Positions 25,941 to 34,923 are shown, counted from the first letter of the stretch. The stretch is 64,000 nucleotides of DNA from SHVO01 sp041905795 (GCA_041905795.1 JAYRKL010000017.1:1-64000), one strand, 5' to 3'. A program made the numbers and translations. Notes: a model not told the origin generated them from the sequence alone.

Positions 25941-26884
25941 AGCAGCTTGCCGTCCAGTTCCTGATAGACCCGGAAGATCGCCGCCGGCGCCTGGTTCTCG
26001 CGCTCGGTCCAATCGGTATAGGGCCCCCAATTGGCCTGCTGGACCGCAGGACAGTCCGTGGGCGATGGGCACGGCGCCTTGGCGTCATGCAGCCTTTTCG
26101 CTTCAGCGATCACGGCAGTCAGCGCCCGGCGAGAGGTTTCCAGTTCCGCCTTCATGGTCGGCGCATCGTCGACGAAGCCGTGGCCGGCGATATACCAGGT
26201 GGCGTCGATCTTCTGTGCGTTAGCCAGGGTCGCCAGCCATTCACTGGGATAGGCCGCGCGCATGGACGGGAACAGGCGGTGCACATAGGTCTCGCTCAGG
26301 AACAGCACCCGCGCGCCGGGCACATGCACCGCCAGATCGCCGCCGGTATGTGAGCGCCCCAGGTTGAGGATATTGATGACCGTGTTGCCCAGCTTGATCT
26401 CGCGTTTATCGGCGACGGTCTCGGTGGGCGGGTTGGCGTTCTTGGCCAGCGCTTTCTGTGACGCTGGTGAAGAGACAAACACGACATTGGGGAACGCGGC
26501 TTTGAAAGCGGCGTTGCCGCCGGTGTGGTCGCCGTGCTCGGAGCAGACGACGACATACGTGATGGGCTGCGGCGTGATGCGGGCGATGGCGGCGACCAGC
26601 GCCTGGCCGTCGCGCTCGTTGCCCTGGCCGTCGGCCACCAGCACGCCCTGGTCGGTAACCACGATCAGGTCCACGGTAGTCTTGGTGCCCGCAGGTTCGA
26701 TCCGGCGCAGCGCTTCAAAGGTATAGATATTGGGTTCGATCCGCTTGAGGCGCGGGAAGTCGGCCTGGGTCAGCCCGCGCTTGGTGGGGTCGCCGGTTTG
26801 CACGTTTTCTTCCCGGGGTGTCTCCGCGGCCAGGGCCGGGAGGCCGGCGGCTAAAAAGACGGCTAGGGATAAGGCCTTGAGCAT
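25937..26884 (-). CDS. Exported MBL-fold metallohydrolase
   Basis: Metallo-beta-lactamase-fold protein of 315 residues with a signal peptide (MLKALSLAVFLAAGLPALAA). The metal motif reads CSEHGDHTGGN rather than HxHxDHxGG: the first ligand His is Ser here, while the second His, Asp and third His remain. Other ligands appear in GRSHTGGD and AGHG. It resembles exported SoxH/quinoprotein-relay-type MBL proteins. AAGGAG precedes the ATG. The changed site may leave only one metal position; function unknown. Confidence 0.82.
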   Translation of the reverse strand: MLKALSLAVFLAAGLPALAAETPREENVQTGDPTKRGLTQADFPRLKRIEPNIYTFEALRRIEPAGTKTTVDLIVVTDQGVLVADGQGNERDGQALVAAIARITPQPITYVVVCSEHGDHTGGNAAFKAAFPNVVFVSSPASQKALAKNANPPTETVADKREIKLGNTVINILNLGRSHTGGDLAVHVPGARVLFLSETYVHRLFPSMRAAYPSEWLATLANAQKIDATWYIAGHGFVDDAPTMKAELETSRRALTAVIAEAKRLHDAKAPCPSPTDCPAVQQANWGPYTDWTERENQAPAAIFRVYQELDGKLL

Positions 26885-26971
26885 GGGGCGCTCCTTCTCG
26901 GGGCCGTGAGTTTACACCGGGGAAGCGCGATTTTATATTTTCGCCTGTCACAGGGACCTGGGAGGGACATC

Positions 26972-27670
26972 ATGAACACCGCTGCAAAATGGCTGAGCGC
27001 GCTCGGACTGGCCTTGGCGATTGTTGCGCCGGCGTCTTTGCCGGCCTGGGCCCAGAACGCCGATGCCGAAACCGTGAAGGCCCTCAACCAGGCGCTGCTG
27101 ACCTATCAGGACCGCGCCGCCGACGCCGCGGTCGCCAACAAATCCGCGCAGCTGCTGAACGATCCCAATACCCCGGTGCTCGGCAATCCCAAGGGTGACG
27201 TGGCAGTGATCGAATTTTTCGACTACCAGTGCTCCTACTGCAAGGCGATCGAACCCAAGCTGGAAAAGCTGGTGAAGGACGACGCCAACGTCAAATTCAT
27301 CATCAAGGAATTCCCGATCCTGGGGCCGGTATCGGTGGTGGCGAGCAAGGCGGCGTTGGCTTCGGTGAAACAGGGCAAGTACGACGCCTATCACCGCGCC
27401 ATGATGGCCTTCCGCGGCCAGCTCAAGGAAGAAAACGTCTTCGCCATGGCCAAGGACGTGGGGCTCGACGTCGAGCGCCTGAAGAAGGACATGGACGCGC
27501 CGGACGTCACCACGCAGATCATCGACAATATGAACCTCGCGCGCGCGCTCAAGATCTCGCTCACACCCGGCATGATCGTCGGGCCGCACATCCTGTCGGG
27601 CGTCTCGGTGATCACGTCCTCGGGGAAAATCGATTTCGAGAAGGCCGTCGCCGACGCCCGCGGCAGATAA
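26972..27670 (+). CDS. DsbA-family thiol-disulfide protein
   Basis: Periplasmic thioredoxin-fold protein of 232 residues with a signal peptide (ending PAWAQ). It has the redox motif CSYC in FFDYQCSYCKAIEP and a cis-proline loop (SLTPGMIVG). An N-terminal coiled stretch (about 30-65) precedes the domain, as in DsbA/BdbD-like or copper-sensitivity proteins. It may act as a disulfide oxidase or isomerase. GGGAGGG lies seven bases before the ATG at 26972. It is divergent from the MBL gene. Confidence 0.9.
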   Translation: MNTAAKWLSALGLALAIVAPASLPAWAQNADAETVKALNQALLTYQDRAADAAVANKSAQLLNDPNTPVLGNPKGDVAVIEFFDYQCSYCKAIEPKLEKLVKDDANVKFIIKEFPILGPVSVVASKAALASVKQGKYDAYHRAMMAFRGQLKEENVFAMAKDVGLDVERLKKDMDAPDVTTQIIDNMNLARALKISLTPGMIVGPHILSGVSVITSSGKIDFEKAVADARGR

Positions 27671-27747
27671 TGCCGGCAAACCTATTCATCGCGTTGGCAA
27701 TGACATTCGCGGCAACATTCGTGCGATCGGCGCTGCAAGAAAATCGA

Positions 27748-27786
27748 AAGTCAGCTTAGCGAAAGCAAACTTTCCCTGCTGACTCA
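27748..27786 (+). other. Imperfect dyad in the 227-bp gap before the Tat-peptide gene
   Basis: AGTCAGC and GCTGACT form a 7-bp outer stem around an A-rich interior. It could end the DsbA-like transcript or regulate the peptide gene. Apart from this the gap shows no clear signal. Confidence 0.35.
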
Positions 27787-27897
27787 TTGACTTCAGTTCT
27801 CCCGCAATCGAGCATCGATCGTGCTGCTTTCGCGTGCTCGGGATGTGTGCGCGCGCGAAGGCAGCGCTGATCGCTCAACACTTCGAAGGGGAACAAG

Positions 27898-28056
27898 ATG
27901 TCGGAAAAGAAATTCGAGCAGAGCCGCCGCGGACTGCTGAAGGGCGCGCTGATCGCGCTCGGCGCCAGCATCATCGTGCAGCCGAACGGCGGCGTGTACG
28001 CCGCCGAAGGCGACACCGATAAGAAGAAAAAGAAGAAAAAGAAGAAGGCTGACTAA
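27898..28056 (+). CDS. 52-residue Tat-signal peptide with nonalysine tail
   Basis: A short gene with AAGGGG eight bases before its ATG. The product starts MSEKKFEQSRRGLLKGALIA: SRRGLLK is a good twin-arginine motif, followed by a hydrophobic h-region and VYAAEGD, a possible signal-peptidase site (AxA-like). After cleavage only about 15 residues would remain, ending in nine consecutive lysines plus AD. The following gene begins 48 bp downstream on the same strand. I do not recognise a family. It could be a modified-peptide precursor, a small exported polycation or a scaffold for the next protein. Confidence 0.65.
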   Translation: MSEKKFEQSRRGLLKGALIALGASIIVQPNGGVYAAEGDTDKKKKKKKKKAD

Positions 28057-28103
28057 CGACCACGGCAAAGCGCCCGCATCCGCAACGACCGGTTTTGCAT
28101 GAG

Positions 28104-29204
28104 ATGACGGCGGAGTCCCTCCACGAGACCCTGCCGCCGCTGTATGCAAAGTGGGTGGACGATCTTCTCGGCGGCCCAATCCCCCGAGAGAGCCGTGCCA
28201 CCTGCGGGTCCTGCGTCATGCGGGCGCCCCCCGCGCTCCCGCGCGGCGACCGCGGCACTTTTTTCGACCCGGTCATCAAGTGCTGCACCTACCTCCCGAC
28301 GCTCTATAATTTTCTGGCTGGCCGCGTCCTTGCCGACGCGGCCCCCGCCGCGCGCGCCGGCCGCGAAACCGTTGAAGCGCGCATCGCGCGGGGGATCGGC
28401 GTCTCGCCCCTGGGCCTCATGCCCACGCCCACCTTTTCGCTGCTCTACGGCGCCAGCAAGCATTCCTTCGGCAAAGCCCGCGCGCTGAAGTGCCCGCACT
28501 ATCTCGAGGACGGCGGACGCTGCGGCGTCTGGGCCAACCGCGAGTCCACCTGTTCGACCTGGTTCTGCAAACACGCCAGGGGCAACACGGGTTACGCCTT
28601 CTGGCGCGAGGGCCTGCACCAGTTGCTGCAAGCCGTGGAGATCGACCTCGCGCGCTGGTGCCTCCTGGAGTTGGACGTCAGCCCGGGGATGCTGGCGGCG
28701 GCCATGGCCTCCAAGGCCTGGAAAGGCGACGCCGAAAGCGCCACCGGTGCCGCGCTCGACAACATTGCCGATCCGGACGTGCTCGCCAAGGCCTGGGCGG
28801 AATGGCGCGGGCGCGAGACGGAGTTCTACATCCGCTGCGCGGAACTAGTGAGCGGCCTTGCCTGGAACGATGTGCTGGCCATCTGCGGCCCGGACGCCCG
28901 GGCCCATGCCCGGGCCACCCAGGCGGCCTACCGCAAACTGACCGGCGATGACGTTCCCGCGGCGCTCGCCGCCGGCTCCTTCGAGGTGGTGAGCCTGGGC
29001 CGCGACACCGTGCGGCTCAATACCTACAGCGAATATGATCCGATCGAGGTGCCGCGCGTGGTGCTCGACCTGCTGGCCAGGTTCGATGGCAGCCCCACCC
29101 GCGACGTGCTCGCCGCCATCGCCGCCGAGGAGGGGATCGAGATCGCCCCCGACCTCGTGCGCAAGATGGCGGACTTCGATCTCCTGATCGAAGCCAAAGG
29201 TTAG
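28104..29204 (+). CDS. Cys-rich protein with C-terminal PqqD-like domain, possible peptide-modifying partner
   Basis: 366 residues, not assigned to a family. Cysteines cluster at C34-x2-C37, C60-C61 and in LKCPHY, GRCGVW and CSTWFC, a pattern suggesting an Fe-S or zinc centre as in YkgJ-like proteins. The last ~80 residues (VPRVVLDLLARFDGSPTR ... DFDLLIEAKG) look like a PqqD-type winged helix, the kind that binds precursor peptides. No CxxxCxxC radical-SAM motif and no signal peptide are present, so it is probably cytosolic. The TTG at 28095 is an alternative start. Co-transcription with the Tat peptide is likely. Confidence 0.6.
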   Translation: MTAESLHETLPPLYAKWVDDLLGGPIPRESRATCGSCVMRAPPALPRGDRGTFFDPVIKCCTYLPTLYNFLAGRVLADAAPAARAGRETVEARIARGIGVSPLGLMPTPTFSLLYGASKHSFGKARALKCPHYLEDGGRCGVWANRESTCSTWFCKHARGNTGYAFWREGLHQLLQAVEIDLARWCLLELDVSPGMLAAAMASKAWKGDAESATGAALDNIADPDVLAKAWAEWRGRETEFYIRCAELVSGLAWNDVLAICGPDARAHARATQAAYRKLTGDDVPAALAAGSFEVVSLGRDTVRLNTYSEYDPIEVPRVVLDLLARFDGSPTRDVLAAIAAEEGIEIAPDLVRKMADFDLLIEAKG

Positions 29205-29306
29205 AGCATCGTGCGGAAAAGTGGATACCGGTTTTCCGCAGAAACGATGCGACCAAACAATACGTTAGAGTCTCGTGCGTGATTCTTAAATCACGCACGA
29301 GACTCT
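29204..29306 (+). repeat. Two-part palindromic repeat, copy B
   Basis: Hairpin 1 (29206-29250): outer GCATCGT/ACGATGC, inner TGCGGAAAA/TTTTCCGCA, centre GTGGATACCGG. The linker GCGACCAAACA follows, then an exceptional second hairpin with a perfect 18-bp stem (29267-29284 with 29289-29306) around CTTA. The unit fills the gap between two convergent stop codons and overlaps both. Confidence 0.88.
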
Positions 29307-31245
29307 AAAAGTCGACCGCCAGGCTAGTGGTGAACCGGCGCGGTTCGTTGGCTTCGTAGGAAATCTGCATGGCGTTGATGTCCCAGCCGAAGACATTGGT
29401 CAGGTTCTGGGCCTGGAAGCGCAAGGTCGCGGACTTGTCGAACAGCCGGAAGCGGTAGCGCGCGCCGGCGCTGAGAGTGGTGCGCGCCGGGATCACGGCG
29501 CGGTTGTCCAGGCTGGAGACGCGCGACGACAGGTTCTCGACCTGGAAATCGGTCGAGAAGCCCTGCCAGCTCTTGGGGCCGTATTCCATGTTGAGGCGGG
29601 TGACGCGCGGGATGCGCCCCACGGCTTTCTTGCCGATCACGCCGCGGGTGACGAGATCGCCGGCGATTTCCGCGTTCAGGAACACGGTGCCGGCCACGAC
29701 CGTGAGCCCGTCGGCCAGCTTGCCGGCCAGGGACAGCTCCACGCCGCGGTGGCTCAGGTCGCCGACATTGGTGTAGAGGCCGACGCTGTTGAGGTTGAAA
29801 TAGGGCTTCTTGATCTGGAACGCCGTGACCACGGCGTTCAGGTCGGGCGTGATGGTGTAGCGGATGCCGGCGTCCACCTGCGACGTGCGGCTGGCGGGCA
29901 GGGCCTCGCCGCGGTTGGTGGCGTTGTTGGGCGCTTCGCCGGATTCCTCGAGGCCGTTGGTGTAGCTGGCGAACAGCACGATCTTGCTGGTGACGTGCAA
30001 CGCCATGGTGCCGTTGTAGAGCCAGGGCTTGTCCTTGATGACGTTGTCGGGCGTGTTGATCAGCGACAAGGTGCGGTGATACGAGGTTTTCTGCAGGCCG
30101 GCGCTGAACTCGGCCACGCCCGCCCAGATGCCGTCATAGGCGACGCCGCCGGTGCCCTGGTTGACGCGGTCGGTGGTCTGGGGGCCGAACGTGAAGCTGC
30201 GGGCCGGCAGGGTCACCGGCACGCCGATGGTGTACTTGCCCATGGCGGCGGTGCTGGCGCCGCCGAACACGCGTTTGACCACGCGGCCGCGGCCGGCGAT
30301 GTGGATGGTGTGGCGGAAGTCGCCGAAGGTCCAGCTGCGCGAGGCGCGAATCTCGCCGGACACCGAGCCGAACTCCTGGGGCGGGAAGGCGACGATGGAA
30401 TAGTCCGAAACGCCGTTGGGCTGCGTGTTGTTGAACAGGTTGCTGGACCAGAAGCCGCGCGTGACCAGCGAGCGGAACACGCCGGCGCGCACGGTCCAGT
30501 CCTCCACCAGGCCGAGGTTGCCGATCACGCCGAAGTTGGCGTCCTGGAAATTGTTGACCAGCCAGTGCTGCAGATAGAATTCGTGCCGGGGGATCTCCGG
30601 CGGCAGGAACGAGCCGGCGGTGTAGATGGTGGGCCGGCCGTTGTGATGGTGGGTGTACTTGCCGCTCCAGAACGGGATGATCTCGACTTGGTCCGAGGGC
30701 TCCCAATGTGCGCTGAGCCCGCCCGACCAATGGATCATGCGGCTGGCGTAGGGGCTGTCGTCGTGCATCCAGCCCAGGCCGACGCCGACACTGAGCTTGT
30801 CGGTCATGACCGGGATCTGGGAGTCGGCTTCGACCCAGGTCTTGTCGTAGGGCCCGAAGCCGGTGAACAGACTCGTAACCAATGTGTCGCCGGGGATGCG
30901 CAGCTTGACGTCGGCAAGGCCGCTGGGCGCGGGGAAGGGATAGGACTGGGCCGACAGGCCGACGCGGATCGAGGAACTCGTCACGATGCGGTTGACGAAG
31001 ATCTCCGAAGGGCCCGGCGCCTGGCGGTCGAAGTACAGTCCTTCGACGCGGACGTTGCCGGCCTGCACGGGATCGAAGCCGCGGACGTCGCGTGCGGTGT
31101 AGAGGCCGATGGACTCGTTGCCGACCGTGGTGCCGAACGCGTCCTTGGCCGAGGCCATCACGTTCTCGCCGGCGCGCTGGGCGTGCGCCGCGTTACAAAA
31201 CGCCAGGCTGGCGAGCAGCGCCGGCGCCCAAAACCGAATATTCAA
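29305..31245 (-). CDS. TonB-dependent outer-membrane receptor
   Basis: About 646 residues. The signal peptide (FWAPALLASLAFCNAAHAQ) is followed by a plug region with VGNESIGLYTARDVRGFDPV and RVEGLYFDRQ, and a 22-strand-type barrel ending in the phenylalanine-terminated RFTTSLAVDF. C-terminal NLTNVFGWDIN is typical of siderophore/vitamin receptors. The TTG at 31245 is preferred because AAGGGGG is four bases upstream and it starts the signal peptide directly; the longer frame to 31341 has a charged leader. The upstream 2OG-Fe(II) oxygenase on the same strand recalls the PiuA/PiuC type of iron-uptake pairing. Ligand unknown. Confidence 0.88.
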   Translation of the reverse strand: MNIRFWAPALLASLAFCNAAHAQRAGENVMASAKDAFGTTVGNESIGLYTARDVRGFDPVQAGNVRVEGLYFDRQAPGPSEIFVNRIVTSSSIRVGLSAQSYPFPAPSGLADVKLRIPGDTLVTSLFTGFGPYDKTWVEADSQIPVMTDKLSVGVGLGWMHDDSPYASRMIHWSGGLSAHWEPSDQVEIIPFWSGKYTHHHNGRPTIYTAGSFLPPEIPRHEFYLQHWLVNNFQDANFGVIGNLGLVEDWTVRAGVFRSLVTRGFWSSNLFNNTQPNGVSDYSIVAFPPQEFGSVSGEIRASRSWTFGDFRHTIHIAGRGRVVKRVFGGASTAAMGKYTIGVPVTLPARSFTFGPQTTDRVNQGTGGVAYDGIWAGVAEFSAGLQKTSYHRTLSLINTPDNVIKDKPWLYNGTMALHVTSKIVLFASYTNGLEESGEAPNNATNRGEALPASRTSQVDAGIRYTITPDLNAVVTAFQIKKPYFNLNSVGLYTNVGDLSHRGVELSLAGKLADGLTVVAGTVFLNAEIAGDLVTRGVIGKKAVGRIPRVTRLNMEYGPKSWQGFSTDFQVENLSSRVSSLDNRAVIPARTTLSAGARYRFRLFDKSATLRFQAQNLTNVFGWDINAMQISYEANEPRRFTTSLAVDF

Positions 31246-31425
31246 GCAACCCCCTTTTCCAGTCCCCACGCTGGGGAGCGGTCCTTCCCGGCAGCCTGTT
31301 TCGAAACGTCGAAATCCCCCAGCTGCCGCGAGCGGCGACAATGTAACATTCAGCTTGGCGATGGGAAACAGCGCGAGGACAGGTTCAGTGTTGTGTAACA
31401 GCCGCTGAAACCAATCTGAAAGGTA

Positions 31426-32235
31426 TCACACGCACAGCCAGCCGTTGATGGTCAGGCGCTGGTCGGCGAGCGCCTGGGAGCTGGAGGCGATCGGCGTCAC
31501 CTGGTGATAGGTGTGGCCGGGGAAGACCATCAGGCTGTTGCGCGGCGGTTCGATCTCGACCGCGGGCGTGCCGCAGCTGTGGACGCCGTCCTTGAGCAGC
31601 GAGCGGTAGAACTTGAGGTGGCCGCCCTGGAAGCGCTTGGGCTCCTGGTGCAGGTAGTAGACATAGCTCACCCGGCGATGGGCGATGTCGGGCATGCTGT
31701 TGTCGGTATGGATGTCGAAAAAGTCGCCGTCGCCATGGGCGGTGATCTGGCATTCCAGGCGCGAGATGGTGATGTCGGGCATGCGCATCTCCGGCCATAT
31801 GCGCGGGATCAGGCCCTGCAGCTTGTTCGCCACCAGGGGCGCCACGTCGCTGACGTCGTCGAGCACGCGCGACCGGCGGAAGCGCGTGTCGTTGTTCTGG
31901 CCGGTGCGGTCGACGGCGTAGACCGTGGCGTCGGTGAAGGCGCTCTCGCGGGCGAGGATGTGGGCGGTGGCCTGGTCGATCTCGTCCGCGGACAACAGGT
32001 CGGTGATCAGCACGTGCGGCGGCCAGATCTCGATAGCGGCGATGTCGTCCGCCGGGATCTCGAAGACGCCTTTGTCGGGCGTGCTGAGCTTGAGGATCTT
32101 GCCTTTGACGCGCGCGCGGTTCTGGCCGCAATCGAACAGGGCCTGGCGCATCTCCTCGCCCCACGGCACCAGGCAGGTGCGGGTGGAACCGTCTTCGAGG
32201 TTCAGGATGACCTGGTCGGCCAAGGGGGCTGGCAT
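31426..32235 (-). CDS. 2-oxoglutarate/Fe(II)-dependent oxygenase
   Basis: A 269-residue protein whose C-terminal ~180 residues form a prolyl-4-hydroxylase-like double-stranded beta-helix. Iron ligands are in DIHTDNS (His and Asp) and PGHTYHQV (distal His), and the 2OG-binding Arg is in QRLTINGW. The N-terminal ~85 residues form a separate small domain (ILNLEDGSTRTCLVPWGEE). GAGAGCCT precedes the ATG at 32235. It lies 180 bp upstream of the TonB receptor on the same strand and is divergent from a methyltransferase. Confidence 0.88.
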   Translation of the reverse strand: MPAPLADQVILNLEDGSTRTCLVPWGEEMRQALFDCGQNRARVKGKILKLSTPDKGVFEIPADDIAAIEIWPPHVLITDLLSADEIDQATAHILARESAFTDATVYAVDRTGQNNDTRFRRSRVLDDVSDVAPLVANKLQGLIPRIWPEMRMPDITISRLECQITAHGDGDFFDIHTDNSMPDIAHRRVSYVYYLHQEPKRFQGGHLKFYRSLLKDGVHSCGTPAVEIEPPRNSLMVFPGHTYHQVTPIASSSQALADQRLTINGWLCV

Positions 32236-32394
32236 AGGCTCTCTCGTCGCGGAAAACAGCTCCGTAATTGGCCACAGCTTCCCAAACGAAGCTATTGGTT
32301 TCCGCGCCTCCCCGGATAAAACGTTGAGCCTTGCCGTGCCGCATTTTAGATTGCGCGGCCGCAAACACGCGGGCGCCGACGGGGGCGACGATCA

Positions 32395-33291
32395 GTGAGC
32401 CAGGATTCTGCCGGCGTCGCCGCCTACTACGACAATCTTTCCTGGTTTCTCGATGTCTCGCGGCTGGTGGGCCGCGGCGGCGGCGCCGCGCAAGGGTCGA
32501 TCCACCGTTTTCTCGCCGCCGACCCCGGTGAAGCGCAGGCCGCGAGCCATGGCCCGGAACGCCTCGACCGCCTGGTGTTCGACGCCGCCGTGGCGGCTGG
32601 ATTGCCGGCGGTGCCGCGGGTGCTGGACGCGGGCTGCGGCCTGGGCGGGTCGATCTTTCACTGGCAGGCGCGGCGCGGCGGCCGCTACGACGGCCTGACC
32701 CTGAGCCCGGAGCAGCAGCGGCGCGCGACGCAAGAGGCGGCGCGGCGCGGCATCGCATCCGCCTGTCGCTTTCACATTCGTAGTTATCAGGATCCCATTC
32801 CGTGCGGCGCCGCGACGCCCGGTGACGTGGCCGGACCGTTCGACGCCGCCATCGCCATCGAATCTCTCGCCCATAGTCCTGACCCGACGATAACGATCAA
32901 AAATCTTGCCGCGGCCTTGGCGCCGGGCGGGCTGCTGCTGATCGTCGACGACATGCCGCAGGCCGGCCGCGAAGAAGGCTTGTTGGCGCAATTCAAGAGA
33001 TGCTGGCGCTGCCCTGTGCTGGCGGACGCCGCGTTCTATCGCCGGGCCCTCGCCGACGCCGGCCTCGCGGTGGTGCATGAAGCCGACTGGAGCCACCGGC
33101 TGCGCCCGCGTCCGCTGGCGTGGCTCAGGGTCCTGATGGCCGCCTTCGGCCTGGCGTGCCGGCTATCTCCGTCACGATCTTTGCGCGTCGCCCTGGAAGC
33201 CATGCAGGGCGGGTTCGCGCTCGAGGCGCTCTATCGCCGGCAGGGGATGCGCTACGGATTCATGGTCGCGCGCAAACCGGCGGTTGGCTGA
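32395..33291 (+). CDS. Class I SAM-dependent methyltransferase
   Basis: 298 residues with motif I VLDAGCGLGGSIFHW, motif post-I YDGLTLSPEQ, and the APGGLLLIVDD strand. The YYDNLSWF N-terminus recalls methyltransferases of the UbiE/sterol/small-molecule group. The GTG start has GGGGGCGA upstream. Substrate unknown; the divergent oxygenase could act on the same small molecule. A terminator-like hairpin follows. Confidence 0.85.
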   Translation: MSQDSAGVAAYYDNLSWFLDVSRLVGRGGGAAQGSIHRFLAADPGEAQAASHGPERLDRLVFDAAVAAGLPAVPRVLDAGCGLGGSIFHWQARRGGRYDGLTLSPEQQRRATQEAARRGIASACRFHIRSYQDPIPCGAATPGDVAGPFDAAIAIESLAHSPDPTITIKNLAAALAPGGLLLIVDDMPQAGREEGLLAQFKRCWRCPVLADAAFYRRALADAGLAVVHEADWSHRLRPRPLAWLRVLMAAFGLACRLSPSRSLRVALEAMQGGFALEALYRRQGMRYGFMVARKPAVG

Positions 33292-33303
33292 GTCCCAAAA
33301 CCA

Positions 33304-33335
33304 AAACGGCCCGCTCCATGAGGAACAGGCCGTTT
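33304..33335. terminator. Intrinsic terminator between methyltransferase and tRNA-Pro
   Basis: AAACGGCC (33304-33311) pairs with GGCCGTTT (33328-33335); the interior adds a few pairs (TCC/GGA). It can end the methyltransferase transcript and, on the other strand, the tRNA-Pro transcript. Confidence 0.75.
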
Positions 33336-33362
33336 CGTTCGGAAGTTCAGGCATTTTCAGAA

Positions 33363-33439
33363 TGGTCGGAGTGACAGGAGTTGAACCTGCGACCTCTGCC
33401 TCCCGAAAGCAGCGCTCTACCGGGCTGAGCTACACTCCG
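33363..33439 (-). tRNA. tRNA-Pro (CGG)
   Basis: A 77-nt cloverleaf with encoded CCA. The acceptor stem CGGAGTG pairs with CACTCCG. The anticodon stem CTGCT/GGCAG closes TTCGGGA, giving anticodon CGG (proline, codon CCG). The T arm is GCAGG-TTCAACT-CCTGT. Confidence 0.97.
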
Positions 33440-33527
33440 CCGGAGGCGTGCTTATAGCGGGTGGTAGGGTGCGGGGCAAGCCGGCCGTAAGGCCTTTTTC
33501 GCCCAGAGATATCCGTAACTTAGACCC

Positions 33528-34547
33528 TTAGTAGGCCCGGTCGATGCAGAAATCGATCACGTCCAGCAGGGCGGTCTTGGTGGGGCTTTCCGGGAAAATC
33601 CCCAGGGCGTCCCGGGCCACCGCCCCGTAATGGCGGGCGCGGTTGACGGTGTCGGCCAGGCTGTTGTGGTCTTTCATCAGCTCCATGGCGCGGGTCAGGT
33701 CGGACGGGGTCTGGTCCAGGTTCTCCAGGGTGCGCTTCCAGAAGGCGCGTTCGCCCTCGTCGCCGCGGCGGAACGCCAGGATCACCGGCAGGGTGATCTT
33801 GCCTTCGCGGAAATCGTCGCCGATGGTCTTGCCCAGTTCGTGCTGGCGGGCCGAATAATCGAGCACGTCGTCGATCAGCTGGAAGGCGATGCCGAGATTG
33901 AGGCCGTAGGCGCGCAAGGCCTCTTCCTCGCCGTCGGGGCGCTCGGCCACCACCGCGCCGATGCGCGCGGCCGCGGCGAACAGCTCGGCGGTCTTGGCCT
34001 GGATGACTTCGAGATATTGGGCTTCGCTGGTTTCCGTGTCGTTGGAGGTCAGGAGCTGGTGCACTTCGCCCTCGGCGATCACCGACGAGGCGCGGGAGAG
34101 AATCTGCAGCACCTTGAGCGAGCCGTCCTCGACCATCAGTTCGAAGGCGCGGCTGAATAAAAAGTCGCCCACCAGCACCGAGGACTGGTTGCCCCAGATG
34201 GCGTTGGCGCTGGACTGGCCGCGGCGCAGGTCGCTGTCGTCGACCACGTCGTCATGGAGCAGGGTGGCGGTGTGGATGAACTCGACGCAGGTGGCGAGCT
34301 TGACGTGGCGCTCGCCGGTGTAGCCGCACAGCTTGGTGGCGGCGAGGGTGAGCAGCGGGCGCAGCCGCTTGCCGCCGGCGGCGACGATATGGCCCGCCAG
34401 CTGCGGGATCAGGGCCACCGGCGAATGCATGCGCGCGACGATGGTGCGGTTGACCGCCTTCAAGTCGTCCGCCACCAGGTCCACCAGGGCGTCCAGCGCC
34501 TTGGATTTTGTCCGGCGGCTTGCTTCCAGATTTACAACGGTCGCCAC
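33528..34547 (-). CDS. ispB: Long-chain polyprenyl diphosphate synthase
   Basis: Trans-prenyltransferase making the ubiquinone side chain (octa- or decaprenyl). The two Asp-rich motifs are present: LLHDDVVDDSD and QLIDDVLDY, together with GGKRLRPLL. About 339 residues if the GTG at 34547 is used; the frame extends to 34637 without homology. Chain length cannot be read from the sequence. Its neighbours are the usual alphaproteobacterial set of DUF2007, methyltransferase, protease and glyQS, divergent from it. Confidence 0.92.
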   Translation of the reverse strand: MATVVNLEASRRTKSKALDALVDLVADDLKAVNRTIVARMHSPVALIPQLAGHIVAAGGKRLRPLLTLAATKLCGYTGERHVKLATCVEFIHTATLLHDDVVDDSDLRRGQSSANAIWGNQSSVLVGDFLFSRAFELMVEDGSLKVLQILSRASSVIAEGEVHQLLTSNDTETSEAQYLEVIQAKTAELFAAAARIGAVVAERPDGEEEALRAYGLNLGIAFQLIDDVLDYSARQHELGKTIGDDFREGKITLPVILAFRRGDEGERAFWKRTLENLDQTPSDLTRAMELMKDHNSLADTVNRARHYGAVARDALGIFPESPTKTALLDVIDFCIDRAY

Positions 34548-34692
34548 AATCCCATGCCCTATAATATACGTTCTGCACCGCTTCCTGCGTGCAGGACCTG
34601 ACCCCATGTCCTTGTCAATTGTACTGGGGGGCGTCACCCTTGGGCACCTGTTTTTTGGCGGGGCCGAGGCTGTCCTTTTTCATGGATGGGCG

Positions 34693-34923
34693 ATGATCGA
34701 ACTGCTGCGGACGGACAATCCGGTACTGATGTCGGCGCTGAAAGCCGCATTGGCGGACGCCGGGATCGAGGCTTTCGAGTTCGACGGGCCGATCGCCGAT
34801 ATGTACGGGGCGGTGTTCCCGCGCCGGCTGATGGTGCATGAGGACGATCTCGACGCCGCCCGGGAGGTCGCCGCCGGCGTCGCCCCCGATGAATTCCCCG
34901 CCGGCGGGTTTTCCCGCGCATGA
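34693..34923 (+). CDS. DUF2007 family small protein
   Basis: A 76-residue protein of the DUF2007 (putative signal-transducing, GlnB-like fold) family: MIELLRTDNPVLMSALKAAL at the start, then ADAGIEAFEFD and RRLMVHEDDLDAAREV. GGATGGG precedes the ATG; the frame is open much further upstream but homology starts here. Its stop codon lies in the first unit of a 23-bp duplication and the next gene starts in the second. Confidence 0.9.
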   Translation: MIELLRTDNPVLMSALKAALADAGIEAFEFDGPIADMYGAVFPRRLMVHEDDLDAAREVAAGVAPDEFPAGGFSRA

